A stretch of 53,959 bases of DNA, from NCBI GenBank assembly GCA_002762795.1, contig PCYA01000019.1, positions 1 through 53,959 on the forward strand, written 5' to 3'. Position numbers and translations under genes: made by a program. Positions 24,455-32,883 of this stretch are shown piece by piece. Each line of letters opens with the position of its first letter. The first letter of the stretch is position 1. This stretch comes from Candidatus Woesearchaeota archaeon CG10_big_fil_rev_8_21_14_0_10_37_12. Lineage in GTDB: Archaea; Nanobdellota; Nanobdellia; Woesearchaeales; ARS49. The notes under the pieces were generated by a model, which ran no database searches, was not told the DNA's origin, and was given only the letters and a program-made list of their open reading frames with translations.

Positions 24455-25573
24455 ATGAAAACGATGACAAAACTAGCGATAACAATGCTACTTGTGCTGC
24501 TTCTTTTCGGCTGCAAATCTTCAGAAGAAACTACATCAATAGGAGTTATTTCTGCACTCACACAGCATGGAGCTGATTGGGGAACAGAAGAAAAAAACGC
24601 CATCGAGCTTGCTGTTGCAGAAATAAATATTGCTGGCGGAATTGATGGTAAACAAATCAAGCTGATTGTTGAAGACTCTGGAACAGATCCAACAAAAACC
24701 ATTACTGCGTACAAAAAACTTACAGAAGTAAATGGTATTAAGTTTATTGTTGGGCCAACATGGGAAGCAAGCACAGCAGCAATAGCACCGCTCGCTGCCA
24801 AAGAAAACGTTCTGCTTATATCTCCTTCAGCATACAAAAACATACAAAACCAAAACAGCTCGCATTTGTTTTCTACATATCCGCCGTACTATTACGAAAT
24901 ACGCGGCTTAATTCCTTTTTTTGAAGAACACAACATGACTCGGTTTGTCATTATTTATCACAATGAATACTTCAGTGAACTGATGAAAAACTTTTTTGTT
25001 AATGAAGCTGAACAAAACAACTGGACTATTTCAAAAACATTAGCACGAGATGTAGAAGATAGAGACTACAGAACAAGTTTGTTGCAATTAAAGAACTTAA
25101 ATATTGATGCTATTTACGCACCGCTTGCAGTAGACGATCCTGATTTAGGCTTGTTAATGAAACAAATGCGAGAACTTGGGATCAATGCAACAGTTGTTAG
25201 TGCATCTTCAGCGGAGAATGTTAATTTGTTGAAAAATTTTGCAACAGAAATTGAAGGAATAATTTACCCGTACCCTGTTGAAACACCAGCGTATTCATCC
25301 TTTGCTGAAAAATACAAACAAAAATATGGAGAACTTCCACACACGCCAAGCGCAGCAACGGCATACGATGCAACTACATTGTTAATTGATGCTCTCAAAT
25401 CGGGTGCGGAAACACCAGAAAAAGTTGCAAAATATTTACACAATATTACTGACTATCAAGGAGCTTCAAACGTGATTAACTTTGATGAACAAGGGGTAAT
25501 TTCCAGCAAAGAACATTTTGTGAAAACCGTAAAGAATGGAGAATTTGTCGAGATTGAAAAAACTAGCGAATAA
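24455..25573 (+). CDS. LivK-like periplasmic-type binding lipoprotein 1
   Basis: This 372-residue protein starts with a lipoprotein signal (LLVLLLFGC, Cys about residue 22) and continues with the type I binding fold of branched-chain amino acid receptors: GVISALTQHGADWGTEEKNA, DSGTDPTKTITAYKKL, VGPTWEASTAAIAPLAA and TAYDATTLLIDAL. No permease or ATPase gene is near. It would capture amino acids, peptides or other small ligands outside the membrane. The ATG has a TATA box 25 bases upstream. Its last 11 bases overlap the convergent regulator gene at 25563. Confidence 0.88.
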   Translation: MKTMTKLAITMLLVLLLFGCKSSEETTSIGVISALTQHGADWGTEEKNAIELAVAEINIAGGIDGKQIKLIVEDSGTDPTKTITAYKKLTEVNGIKFIVGPTWEASTAAIAPLAAKENVLLISPSAYKNIQNQNSSHLFSTYPPYYYEIRGLIPFFEEHNMTRFVIIYHNEYFSELMKNFFVNEAEQNNWTISKTLARDVEDRDYRTSLLQLKNLNIDAIYAPLAVDDPDLGLLMKQMRELGINATVVSASSAENVNLLKNFATEIEGIIYPYPVETPAYSSFAEKYKQKYGELPHTPSAATAYDATTLLIDALKSGAETPEKVAKYLHNITDYQGASNVINFDEQGVISSKEHFVKTVKNGEFVEIEKTSE

Positions 25574-25886
25574 TCTCTTCTTGTTTTACTTTTTCGTGCA
25601 CTCTGTGTTTAGTTGTTTCCCAGTATAATTCCCTGAATTTCTTAACAACAGGATTGGAATTATTTAATGCATACATTTTTGCTTTGCCTACAGTTCTCGT
25701 ATTTGTGACAATATTTTCTGATTCTAACTTCTCCCAAAACAGTTTCAATGTTGAATATCCTACACTTGATAAATTTGCAATGTCAGTCATACTATAATCA
25801 AAATCTTCGTTAACAACAAGAAAGTCAAGAACTCTGAGTATTGGAGAATCACCGAATGTTTCCAAAAAAGCAGTTTTGTCACTCAT
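25563..25886 (-). CDS. Winged-helix transcriptional regulator
   Basis: This 107-residue protein has a winged helix-turn-helix at about residues 15-75 (ILRVLDFLVVNEDFDYSMTD, then STLKLFWEKLESENIV) followed by a wing (TVGKAKMYALN) and a basic helical tail. It converges on binding protein 1 and diverges from another small winged-helix gene at 25991. The TATA box at about 25908-25918 predicts a leaderless message. Its target is unknown. Confidence 0.8.
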   Translation of the reverse strand: MSDKTAFLETFGDSPILRVLDFLVVNEDFDYSMTDIANLSSVGYSTLKLFWEKLESENIVTNTRTVGKAKMYALNNSNPVVKKFRELYWETTKHRVHEKVKQEEIIR

Positions 25887-25907
25887 AGAGCCAAGTCAGA
25901 TTATAAA

Positions 25908-25969
25908 CTTTATAAATGTTTCTATCTTTGGCTTTTGTAAGCTAATATTGGGTGTTAAGCTTTAAATAG
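25908..25969. promoter_or_regulatory. Divergent promoters of two small regulator genes
   Basis: The minus-strand box CATTTATAAAG (25908-25918) serves the gene at 25886 and the plus-strand box GCTTTAAATAG (25959-25969) serves the gene at 25991. Both spacings, about 25 bases, indicate leaderless messages. Confidence 0.6.
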
Positions 25970-25990
25970 ATAAATTCCAGTGAACAACCC

Positions 25991-26260
25991 ATGGTTAAAC
26001 TTAATCAAGAAGATCATTCAAGAATCAAAAAGAACACAATCAAAAAGCTTTATTCAAATCAAGCATTCAGCAAAGGACATTTGTTATACGAGCGATTACA
26101 ATCTGGAATACCTACACATTTGCAAGGTTTTGTGAAAAATATCCTTGATGAGTTAATTAAAGATGAACTTGTTTTAATTTATGGCAAAACAAAATATGGA
26201 ATTGCTTATCAACTCAATATTAAGAAATTAAAAGAAATTGAGGCATATCTCGAAATTTAA
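25991..26260 (+). CDS. Small winged-helix-like protein
   Basis: This 89-residue protein resembles a compact winged helix without recognised family: helices in KNTIKKLYSNQAFSKGH and VKNILDELIKDELV, then a wing-like TKYGIAYQLN. It is transcribed from its own promoter and is directly followed by the second LivK-like gene. It may regulate that gene, but this is inference from position. Confidence 0.65.
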   Translation: MVKLNQEDHSRIKKNTIKKLYSNQAFSKGHLLYERLQSGIPTHLQGFVKNILDELIKDELVLIYGKTKYGIAYQLNIKKLKEIEAYLEI

Positions 26261-26301
26261 TGATGGAAAAACATAAATATACAATATATAGAAATTGCTT
26301 T

Positions 26302-27405
26302 ATGAGAAAAACAGTAATTACGATAATATTTGGATTGTTTTTTCTTTTTGCGTGCACCAGTGAACCAACAGAAACACAAGATGTTGTTGAAGAAATCAAG
26401 ATCGGTGTTTTATCGCCAATAACTGGACCTTTGCCACACTTTGCAGAAGACTTGAAAGAATCATACGAACTTGCAATTGATGAATTTAACCAAAAACATA
26501 CAGATAAAAAAATCAAACTTATTTATGAAGATACAAAGTGTATTGATCTTAAAGCAACTACAACTGCCTTGAAAAAACTTAAAGAGGTTGATGATGTTGT
26601 AGCAGTATTGGGGCCTTTCTGCGGCGGTACAAATGTTGTTACAGGCGAATTTTCAAAAAATAATGACTTGTTCGTCATATCTCCTGGAGATAACTTTGAC
26701 AAACAAAGCAATTACAAGTTTAACACAAGATACTTAATCAAAAAAGAATCAGAATTACTAGCAGAATATGCTCTGAAACAAAACTGGACAAAAATAGGAA
26801 TAATTCACTACAATAATGAATGGGGGCAAGCATACCGAGATAATGTGAGACGTGTAGTTGAGAACGCTGGCGGAGAAATTGTTGGAGCAGAAGCATACAC
26901 ATTTGATGACTTAAATGTGCGAACATCTTTGCTTAAATCTGTAGAGAACGGAGCAGAAGCGTTGTTTATTTTAGATGGCACGCAAGGAGAGCTTTTTGAA
27001 CAAGTTATAGAACTGGGAATAAAACTGCCAATAATTACAGAATGGGAAATTGAACTTGCTTCTCCTGAACGAAACAAAAACATATTTAATGGAGCAGTAT
27101 ATTTTCTGCCAGTTGGAGAAGAAACAGACTTCCACAAAAAATTTATTGAACGTTATGGAGAACAACAAATCAATATGGTGCATGTAGATGCATACGATGC
27201 AGCAAAAATATTAACATTAGCTCTTGAAGCTTGCGAAGATTACTCTATTGACTGCATGGCAGATTACATTAAATCACTCGAGAATTATCAAGGAGCTGGT
27301 GGAAAACTTACATTTAATCCTGACACGTGGAGTTTTGAAAAACCATTCATTGCAAAAACAGTCAAAAATGGCGAGTTTGTTAACTTAGAAGAAGCTACTG
27401 AATAA
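26302..27405 (+). CDS. LivK-like periplasmic-type binding lipoprotein 2
   Basis: The start at 26302 gives a proper lipoprotein signal (MRKTVITIIFGLFFLFAC) and lies 26 bases after a TATA-like box (about 26272-26280). The 367-residue mature sequence follows the LivK pattern: GVLSPITGPLPHFAEDLKES, KTAVLGP-like AVLGPFCGGTN, and HVDAYDAAKILTLAL. It is a clear paralogue of the protein at 24455; both end with the same motif (TVKNGEFV). It lacks any neighbouring transporter genes. Its ligand probably differs from that of the first copy. The last 11 bases overlap the convergent small gene. Confidence 0.87.
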   Translation: MRKTVITIIFGLFFLFACTSEPTETQDVVEEIKIGVLSPITGPLPHFAEDLKESYELAIDEFNQKHTDKKIKLIYEDTKCIDLKATTTALKKLKEVDDVVAVLGPFCGGTNVVTGEFSKNNDLFVISPGDNFDKQSNYKFNTRYLIKKESELLAEYALKQNWTKIGIIHYNNEWGQAYRDNVRRVVENAGGEIVGAEAYTFDDLNVRTSLLKSVENGAEALFILDGTQGELFEQVIELGIKLPIITEWEIELASPERNKNIFNGAVYFLPVGEETDFHKKFIERYGEQQINMVHVDAYDAAKILTLALEACEDYSIDCMADYIKSLENYQGAGGKLTFNPDTWSFEKPFIAKTVKNGEFVNLEEATE

Positions 27406-27661
27406 GTTTCTCAAACTCTTCTTTCATTTTTTCAGCATCTTTTCTCATTCGTTCAGATAAGTCTTGATTCACAACATACTCAACACCATTTTCAGTTATT
27501 CTAACTTCTGCAACCCAAGGATTATTGCCGATGCGAAATACAAACACGCCGATGCGATGAATTTCTTTCTGAACATCATCCAATTTAGGAGCTTTCCAAT
27601 GGCATTTGTGTACTTTGCGAAGAGTCTGAAATAACACGTCTATTTTTTCTTGGTTCAACAT
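27395..27661 (-). CDS. Small uncharacterised protein
   Basis: This is an 88-residue soluble alpha/beta protein of unknown family with a Trp-containing strand region (RIGNNPWVAEVRITENGVEY) and a charged helical C terminus (SERMRKDAEKMKEEFEKL). It converges on binding protein 2 with an 11-base overlap and shares a bidirectional promoter with the gene at 27727. Confidence 0.7.
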   Translation of the reverse strand: MLNQEKIDVLFQTLRKVHKCHWKAPKLDDVQKEIHRIGVFVFRIGNNPWVAEVRITENGVEYVVNQDLSERMRKDAEKMKEEFEKLIQ

Positions 27662-27680
27662 AACTCAAATTAACAACAAT

Positions 27681-27697
27681 AATCTTATAAATATTAT
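27681..27697. promoter_or_regulatory. Bidirectional TATA region
   Basis: AATCTTATAAATATTAT is nearly symmetric and lies about 25-30 bases from the minus-strand ATG at 27661 and about 37 bases from the plus-strand ATG at 27727. The plus-strand gene also has GGGGAG 8 bases before its start codon. Confidence 0.5.
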
Positions 27698-27726
27698 CAC
27701 TCGTTTGTAGTTTGGGGAGTGAATAA

Positions 27727-28389
27727 ATGCAACAATGGATAGAGAGCAGATCAGAAGATGCAGCAGAATTAAGGCAGCATTTACGCCTTCAAGTATATAG
27801 TATTCTTACAGCAAATCATAGACACTTAAGAACATTAACAACTGGCAACTGTGCTGTACTTGTTCACCCAACACCTGAAGGAATTATTCGTATTGAGCTA
27901 GGTGTTATTTCAGGACGAGAAGGAAGAACACCTTATTTTGCAAATGGGATGTATGCGCTTGAGTTAACAACAGCATTAGATTTAGCAGCAGCAGATTATC
28001 AAGTTTGCAGGCCTGATGAACGATTAATTTTTTCAGAACCTGTTCATGGAACCTATGCTTCATATCATGAAGGAAAAGCAGTATTTCATTGGACTTCCCA
28101 AAGAGATCAGCAAGGAAAACCTGCAGAACAATTAGTTCTTCTGCCAGGCAAAGTCATCTCTTACAAACAAGATGGTGAAGAAATCAATCCTCCAACAGTT
28201 CACGGAACTCCTTTGCACGAGTATCGTCTTGAACAACAAATAGCAGATGGTCCTGAAAAGTCTTTTGCTGCAAATGGGTACAGATGTGTTAGTAAAAGAT
28301 CATTTGATGCGCTTTCTAAGCTTGTTCGAGCAATAAGTTCAAGCAAGCCTTTATTGCGCGTTCATGGAATATATGATGCAACAGATTAA
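27727..28389 (+). CDS. Uncharacterised protein
   Basis: I do not recognise this 220-residue soluble protein. The N-terminal third is helical and Arg/Gln-rich; the remainder looks beta-rich (VLVHPTPEGIIRIELGVISG). A GGGGAG ribosome binding site precedes the ATG, unlike most neighbouring leaderless genes. It is followed after 26 bases by the Lys-rich helical protein. Confidence 0.72.
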   Translation: MQQWIESRSEDAAELRQHLRLQVYSILTANHRHLRTLTTGNCAVLVHPTPEGIIRIELGVISGREGRTPYFANGMYALELTTALDLAAADYQVCRPDERLIFSEPVHGTYASYHEGKAVFHWTSQRDQQGKPAEQLVLLPGKVISYKQDGEEINPPTVHGTPLHEYRLEQQIADGPEKSFAANGYRCVSKRSFDALSKLVRAISSSKPLLRVHGIYDATD

Positions 28390-28415
28390 TATATGCTAAA
28401 TCCATTTTTACAGGC

Positions 28416-28886
28416 ATGGCAACCAAAAAAAGGCGTGAAACAGAACTTGCAACAGCACTTGTCAAATTAAAAATATCAAAAAACAAAGCAGAAGCACAGA
28501 AAAAAACAAAAAAAATACTTGCAGAAGATAAAAGAGCAATAAACACAATAATACAAAGCCTCAAAAAATCTGCAAAAGAACAGCGTTTAAGAGCCAAAAA
28601 AATACAGCGCAAGACAGACAAAAATAGAAAAGTTCTCTCAAAAAATGCTCAAAAAATAAGTAAAGATGTTCAGAAGAACATAGCTGCTGCAAATAAAGTT
28701 GCTGCAACAACGAAGCAGTTTAAAGAAAAACTAAAAGTAGATTCTACAAAACATGGTTTGTGCCGAGGAGATTTACTTGAAGCCAAAGTCAAAATAGATA
28801 AATTAATGACTGCCATAGAAGATACTAAATATATTATTGAAGAAGCTGCAAAAATACAAAAACCTGAAAAAAAGTCTAAAAAATAG
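28416..28886 (+). CDS. Lys-rich coiled-coil protein
   Basis: This 156-residue protein is almost wholly helical and very basic (AEAQKKTKKILAEDKRA; RLRAKKIQRKTDKNRKVLSK), with predicted coiled coil across most of the length and a basic tail KKSKK. The composition suggests nucleic-acid or membrane-surface contact. No known family was recognised. Confidence 0.7.
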   Translation: MATKKRRETELATALVKLKISKNKAEAQKKTKKILAEDKRAINTIIQSLKKSAKEQRLRAKKIQRKTDKNRKVLSKNAQKISKDVQKNIAAANKVAATTKQFKEKLKVDSTKHGLCRGDLLEAKVKIDKLMTAIEDTKYIIEEAAKIQKPEKKSKK

Positions 28887-28919
28887 CTCTTTACCACTGG
28901 CAAATACTAACACACCGAA

Positions 28920-28972
28920 ATCTTTAAATAGTACTATCGTTCTTGGAAACCAAAGATTACAGTATTGGGGGG
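28920..28972 (+). promoter_or_regulatory. Promoter and G-rich ribosome binding site of the 472-residue surface protein
   Basis: ATCTTTAAATAG (28920-28931) is a TATA-like box. The predicted leader contains GGGGGG (about 28967-28972), an unusual all-G Shine-Dalgarno-like run 6 bases before the ATG at 28979, which decides this start over an upstream in-frame ATG at 28943. Confidence 0.5.
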
Positions 28973-28978
28973 AAATAC

Positions 28979-30394
28979 ATGAGAAAAATCGTAACTACAC
29001 TGTTGTTCATTGCATTATTTGCAGTCGCAGCAACCGCTTTAGAAGTGACAAGCCCACTGATGGGCAATGACAGACACGACAGACTTTCTGGAGTAGAAAC
29101 AACATTTACAGTAAGAAACAGCAACGCATCAGGAAATCTTACAAATATACAAGTAACATTCACTGCAGGAGCTGAAAATGCAAAATACGCTCTTCAAGTA
29201 ATACCATTAAGCCTGCCTTCTCAACTAACACCTGGTGAAACAGCAAGTTTACGATTAAACGGTACGATCCCATTGGACCATCCCGGAGTTAACCCTTCAA
29301 CACTTAATGAAGAATCAATAGTAATCGGACAAGTAACAGTTACTGGTATATTAAACGGCACACAAATCAGCCAATCAGCCAACGTGTTCATGCAAGCAGT
29401 AAACCAATTACGTGTCAAAAAAGTAAGAGTCGACTGTGACAATGGCAAATCAAAAAGTCTTGATGATGGCGACAAAATGGACCAGCTCCGACCAGGAGAC
29501 AAGTGTACTATTGAAGTAGAAATAGAAAATCGCTTTGATGATGATGACAGACAGGATTCTTTAGGAAGAGATCTTAAAATCGGCGATCTTGACATTGAAA
29601 GATTGCTGGTTGACTTTGATTTAAGCAACCAAGACTTTGACATTGACGAAGATGACGATCCAGACGAAATTGGACCAAATGATGAAGAAACAGTCACATT
29701 TGAACTTGAAATTGATACAGAAGCAGATGGCAGCGCATCAGCAGACATTCGCGTATCTGGAACTGATGAAAACGGAGCAATTCACGGCGAATCATTAAGC
29801 ATACGATTTGAAGTTGAAAGATTATCTCACGACGTTCAAATCAGAAGCTTAAGATTAACACCAACAAGAATAGAAGCATGCAGAGACTCAACAGTAAGCA
29901 TATCTGCAAATGTACTAAATCAAGGTAAACGAAACGAAGATGAAGTACGAGTAGAAGTTACTTCACCAGACATCAACCTTGCACAAAGTTCATCTTTGCT
30001 TGAATTAGATAAAGATGACAGCACAGGAGTAAGCTTTGATGTAGTAGTACCAAAAAACACCAAAGAAGGCGTTGTACGCTTTGATGTAAAAAGTTACTAT
30101 GATGAAATTGCGCAAAGCAATGTTGCAAGCGTAGAGTTGCTTGTTGAAAACTGCGGCGGATCAACTGAAGAAGAACCTCCAGTAGTTGTACAACAGCCAC
30201 CAGTTATTATTGAACAACAACCAGTGGTACAGCAACCACCACAACAACCATCAATACCAACAACACCAGTTGTTGCACCAAGAAACAGCAGCTTTACAGA
30301 CAGCCCAGCATACACTGCATTATTGGCTGTAATAAGCATCATTGTAGCAATTATTGTTATTGTGCTTATTGTGTTGTTAGTACGCAAAAAGTAA
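28979..30394 (+). CDS. Secreted CARDB/Ig-like surface protein with C-terminal anchor
   Basis: The chosen start gives a clean signal peptide (MRKIVTTLLFIALFAVAATA). The 471-residue protein then has beta-sandwich regions resembling CARDB-type adhesion domains (LEVTSPLMGNDRHDRLSGV; VQIRSLRLTPTRIEACRDS), with a strongly acidic middle (DIDEDDDPDEIG, possible calcium binding), a Pro/Gln/Val-rich linker (EEEPPVVVQQPPV), and a C-terminal membrane helix followed by VRKK. The layout is that of a wall-anchored archaeal surface protein. T-rich sequence follows the stop codon. Confidence 0.82.
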   Translation: MRKIVTTLLFIALFAVAATALEVTSPLMGNDRHDRLSGVETTFTVRNSNASGNLTNIQVTFTAGAENAKYALQVIPLSLPSQLTPGETASLRLNGTIPLDHPGVNPSTLNEESIVIGQVTVTGILNGTQISQSANVFMQAVNQLRVKKVRVDCDNGKSKSLDDGDKMDQLRPGDKCTIEVEIENRFDDDDRQDSLGRDLKIGDLDIERLLVDFDLSNQDFDIDEDDDPDEIGPNDEETVTFELEIDTEADGSASADIRVSGTDENGAIHGESLSIRFEVERLSHDVQIRSLRLTPTRIEACRDSTVSISANVLNQGKRNEDEVRVEVTSPDINLAQSSSLLELDKDDSTGVSFDVVVPKNTKEGVVRFDVKSYYDEIAQSNVASVELLVENCGGSTEEEPPVVVQQPPVIIEQQPVVQQPPQQPSIPTTPVVAPRNSSFTDSPAYTALLAVISIIVAIIVIVLIVLLVRKK

Positions 30395-30437
30395 TCTTTT
30401 TATTTTTCTTAACTTTCTTCTTTTCTTTAATTTTTTA
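30395..30437 (+). terminator. T-rich terminator
   Basis: Several T tracts (TTTTTATTTTTC, TTCTTTTC, TTTAATTTTTTATC) follow the stop codon of the anchored surface protein. The rest of the gap to 30601 holds the leader of the next gene and nothing else I can identify. Confidence 0.55.
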
Positions 30438-30601
30438 TCGACTTATTCTATTTTTGTTTATAACTGGGCAATTTTGTTCTCCGTAATATTTACGATTACC
30501 GTCGCTAAATTCACGTGTTTTTTACCGAAAGGCTTCTTAATAATATTGCTAATAATAATTGTATGCTCACAATTTGAGCACATGCTAACGAGGTGAATTG
30601 T

Positions 30602-31396
30602 ATGAAAAAAATATTGGTGCTGTTACTTTTGCTGGTACCACTTGCGCACGCAGAAGTTGTTATTTATCAGGTGTTGTATGACCCAATAACGAGCGAAAGT
30701 GGCGGAGAAGCAATAGAACTCAAAAACCTTGGACGAGAAACAATTGATATTTCTGGCTGGATAATATCAACAGAAAGCTCAGAAACAGATGCGACCATTC
30801 CAGAAGACTCTTTTTTGCAATCAGGACAAACATATCTTGTTGCAGATGCAAACTGGAATGAACGCAAAGATGATCCCTCATGGAGAGCAGCAGACCACGA
30901 AGAAGCCATTACACTTGGAAACAAAGAAAGCTGGGTAGAGTTACGCTCGATTGAAGACGTAAAAGACAGAGTTTCATGGGAAACATTTGATGTTAATCCT
31001 GGACAAAGTCTGACAAGAGTACAAAAAACAGGAGATCTCGCGCAAGATCTTGTTGTTTCACAAGCAGAATTTTTTGCAGGAATTCCTGTACCATTAACAG
31101 CCGATATTACTTTAACTGTTCCGCAGATAATCATTACAGAAGCTCTTCGCTTAAACCCAGATGCAACTTTGGTTATCACAAACAATGGAGATTCAATGAC
31201 TACTATTACTCTTAATTTGAATGATTTGCACTACAAAAACAATACCATATCAAAAGAACACTTGAGCATTGATGGGCCAATAACATTTGTAGTGGATGCG
31301 CACAGTGAATATCGAGCCAAAATCAGCGTAAGGCCGCCAGCAAATATTTTGCCAGGAGTTTACACGTCAAGTATACGAGTGATTATAGAAGAATAA
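30602..31396 (+). CDS. Secreted lamin-tail-domain protein
   Basis: The ATG at 30602 follows GAGGTGA by 6 bases and gives a signal peptide (MKKILVLLLLLVPLAHA). Residues about 19-140 form a lamin-tail domain: VLYDPITSESGGEAIELKN, DISGWII, and SFLQSGQTYLVAD. The domain occurs in many secreted bacterial and archaeal proteins and is often beta-sandwich and surface-associated. Residues 150-264 appear beta-rich, with a further Ig-like domain. No C-terminal anchor is seen, so it may be secreted. T-rich sequence follows the stop. Confidence 0.82.
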   Translation: MKKILVLLLLLVPLAHAEVVIYQVLYDPITSESGGEAIELKNLGRETIDISGWIISTESSETDATIPEDSFLQSGQTYLVADANWNERKDDPSWRAADHEEAITLGNKESWVELRSIEDVKDRVSWETFDVNPGQSLTRVQKTGDLAQDLVVSQAEFFAGIPVPLTADITLTVPQIIITEALRLNPDATLVITNNGDSMTTITLNLNDLHYKNNTISKEHLSIDGPITFVVDAHSEYRAKISVRPPANILPGVYTSSIRVIIEE

Positions 31397-31406
31397 TTTT
31401 TTTATT

Positions 31407-31532
31407 TTATTTAGCGTTTCTAAACCTGATCAAACAAGATTTCTTAATCCAGCAGTCTGGACACTGTTGAATTTGCTCATATTTTTTGCCAAAACAAGGG
31501 TCTTCCACTAACTTCAAAAATTTTACGGGCAT
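31407..31532 (-). CDS. Small Cys-motif protein (41 residues)
   Basis: This short frame encodes MPVKFLKLVEDPCFGKKYEQ followed by IQQCPDCWIKKSCLIRFRNAK. The four Cys residues (C13, then CPDC and C33) suggest a small metal site. It is supported by AGGAG 7 bases before the ATG and a TATA-like box (CCTTATATAC, near 31571-31580) upstream on the same strand. The family is not recognised. Confidence 0.55.
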   Translation of the reverse strand: MPVKFLKLVEDPCFGKKYEQIQQCPDCWIKKSCLIRFRNAK

Positions 31533-31583
31533 TTGTTACTCCTAGATCATGATTACTGAAGATGTTGAAGTATATAAGGTTTT

Positions 31584-32234
31584 CTAGGAAATCTTGCTTT
31601 TTGCTATCAGAATGGTGCTGTCTAACTCATCATACCCTTCAACAAGTTTTGTTTTGAAACCTTTTTCTTTGACCCATTTGAATATTTTATTTGTATCATA
31701 AACTTGCATGTTTCCAGATAAAATAAAGTCTTTTGATTGTTGTTTTGAAAGAAAATTAAATGCAATACCTTGATTTGTAAGATCTACCATTTTATCAACT
31801 GTTCGAAACAAAAGCTCATATGCTCTTTCGGTGTTTCCTTGGAAAACATTCACATTAAAAATACCAGATGCAAACACAAAATCAAATGTTTTATTAAATT
31901 CATGACTGAGAAATTCATCGTGAATAAATGTTCCAGAAAAAGTTTCTTTTGCTGTTTTAACAAATGACTCATTGATATCAATGCCTGTGAAATCAACAGT
32001 TGTTATGCCTTGCTTTCGTAGAAAATCAATTAATTGCGCATCACCACAACCAACTTCAAGAATAGATGAATGTACGAATGATTTTTTGGTAAGCTTTTGC
32101 AATTTAAGGAATTGCTCAAAACGACTTGTTTGATCTTTTGTACAATGCCAACCAACTTTTTCAGCTTTAGATTTGCCAGAAGAAGCCCAACGCGTATAAA
32201 TCAAGTTTGTTTTGGAAATTTCTGAAGGGTTCAT
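31584..32234 (-). CDS. SAM-dependent methyltransferase
   Basis: The start at 32234 (residue 40 of the longer frame) is chosen because the preceding 39 codons include low-likelihood Cys/Phe-rich sequence. The 216-residue protein has motif I ILEVGCGDAQLIDFL (about residues 58-72), an acidic residue in FTGIDINESFV, and the FDFVFASGIFNVN motif IV region. The N-terminal TNLIYTRWASSGKSKAEK is shared with some uncharacterised class I methyltransferases. Substrate unknown. Confidence 0.82.
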   Translation of the reverse strand: MNPSEISKTNLIYTRWASSGKSKAEKVGWHCTKDQTSRFEQFLKLQKLTKKSFVHSSILEVGCGDAQLIDFLRKQGITTVDFTGIDINESFVKTAKETFSGTFIHDEFLSHEFNKTFDFVFASGIFNVNVFQGNTERAYELLFRTVDKMVDLTNQGIAFNFLSKQQSKDFILSGNMQVYDTNKIFKWVKEKGFKTKLVEGYDELDSTILIAKSKIS

Positions 32235-32323
32235 TTTGATTCGTAGTACTGGCTTGAGGTAAGAGGTATTAATTAGTTTCTCAAAACAGAAACATTTAAA
32301 TGCTGTCACTTTGAAGTGAATAA

Positions 32324-32854
32324 ATGATGAGTCAAACTGCTGATTTTCCACTGCTAAGCTCTCTTGTTATTATTCACTACGACAGCCTTTGTCCAAACGG
32401 CTTTGTCAGAACACAAATAGAAGAACGTGCTGCAACATACTTAGCACGGGGTCGTCCAATCTATAATCTATCAACTCTAGAACAACCAACACCACAAGCA
32501 GATTTCATTCAATTACCTGCTCAAGATCCCAGCCCACTGAAGGGTTATGGCTTATCAAGACAAATAGAATCTCTTTTTCAATTACTAAGAACTCAAAAAG
32601 AATTTACATCCAAAAACTTTGAACTTGTAGGTGTAACATGGTGGATTTGTGTTGTAGCAGCACAGGAAGAACTTGCTAAAAGAGAAGTTTCTGCATGCAT
32701 CAATTATGATTGTACAGATCTCATACAAGATTATATTGCTGCGCGAAGACTTGCTCCAGAATTGCAAATAAATGGCGCGCCTGTTCCAAAGCCCAGTCAA
32801 AGAGCACTAACTGCATACCGACAACATAGAGAAACTTTGGAAAAAGTCAGTTAA
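32324..32854 (+). CDS. Possible degenerate isochorismatase-fold protein
   Basis: This is a 176-residue soluble protein. The segment ELVGVTWWICVVAAQEELA (about residues 100-118) resembles the cysteine-hydrolase motif GVxTxxCVxxTA of isochorismatase-fold enzymes, and the following ACINYDCTD may match the next strand. The N-terminal SLVIIHYDSLCPNGF stands where such enzymes have a catalytic Asp region, but the usual Asp and Lys are not clearly present. The assignment is weak. The TATA box ACATTTAAATGC (32292-32303) predicts a leaderless message. Confidence 0.6.
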   Translation: MMSQTADFPLLSSLVIIHYDSLCPNGFVRTQIEERAATYLARGRPIYNLSTLEQPTPQADFIQLPAQDPSPLKGYGLSRQIESLFQLLRTQKEFTSKNFELVGVTWWICVVAAQEELAKREVSACINYDCTDLIQDYIAARRLAPELQINGAPVPKPSQRALTAYRQHRETLEKVS

Positions 32855-32883
32855 CTCAAACATAAAAAAGAGACAAAAATAAA

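Noticed and set aside
29221-29748. Antisense Ser-rich frame of 175 codons
   Set aside because: It is the mirror of the acidic region of the surface protein (GAT/GAA codons read as ATC/TTC/TCA) and shows no independent start signals.
32324-32854. Functional isochorismatase or nicotinamidase
   Set aside because: Only the Cys motif region is similar; the catalytic Asp and Lys are not convincingly present.
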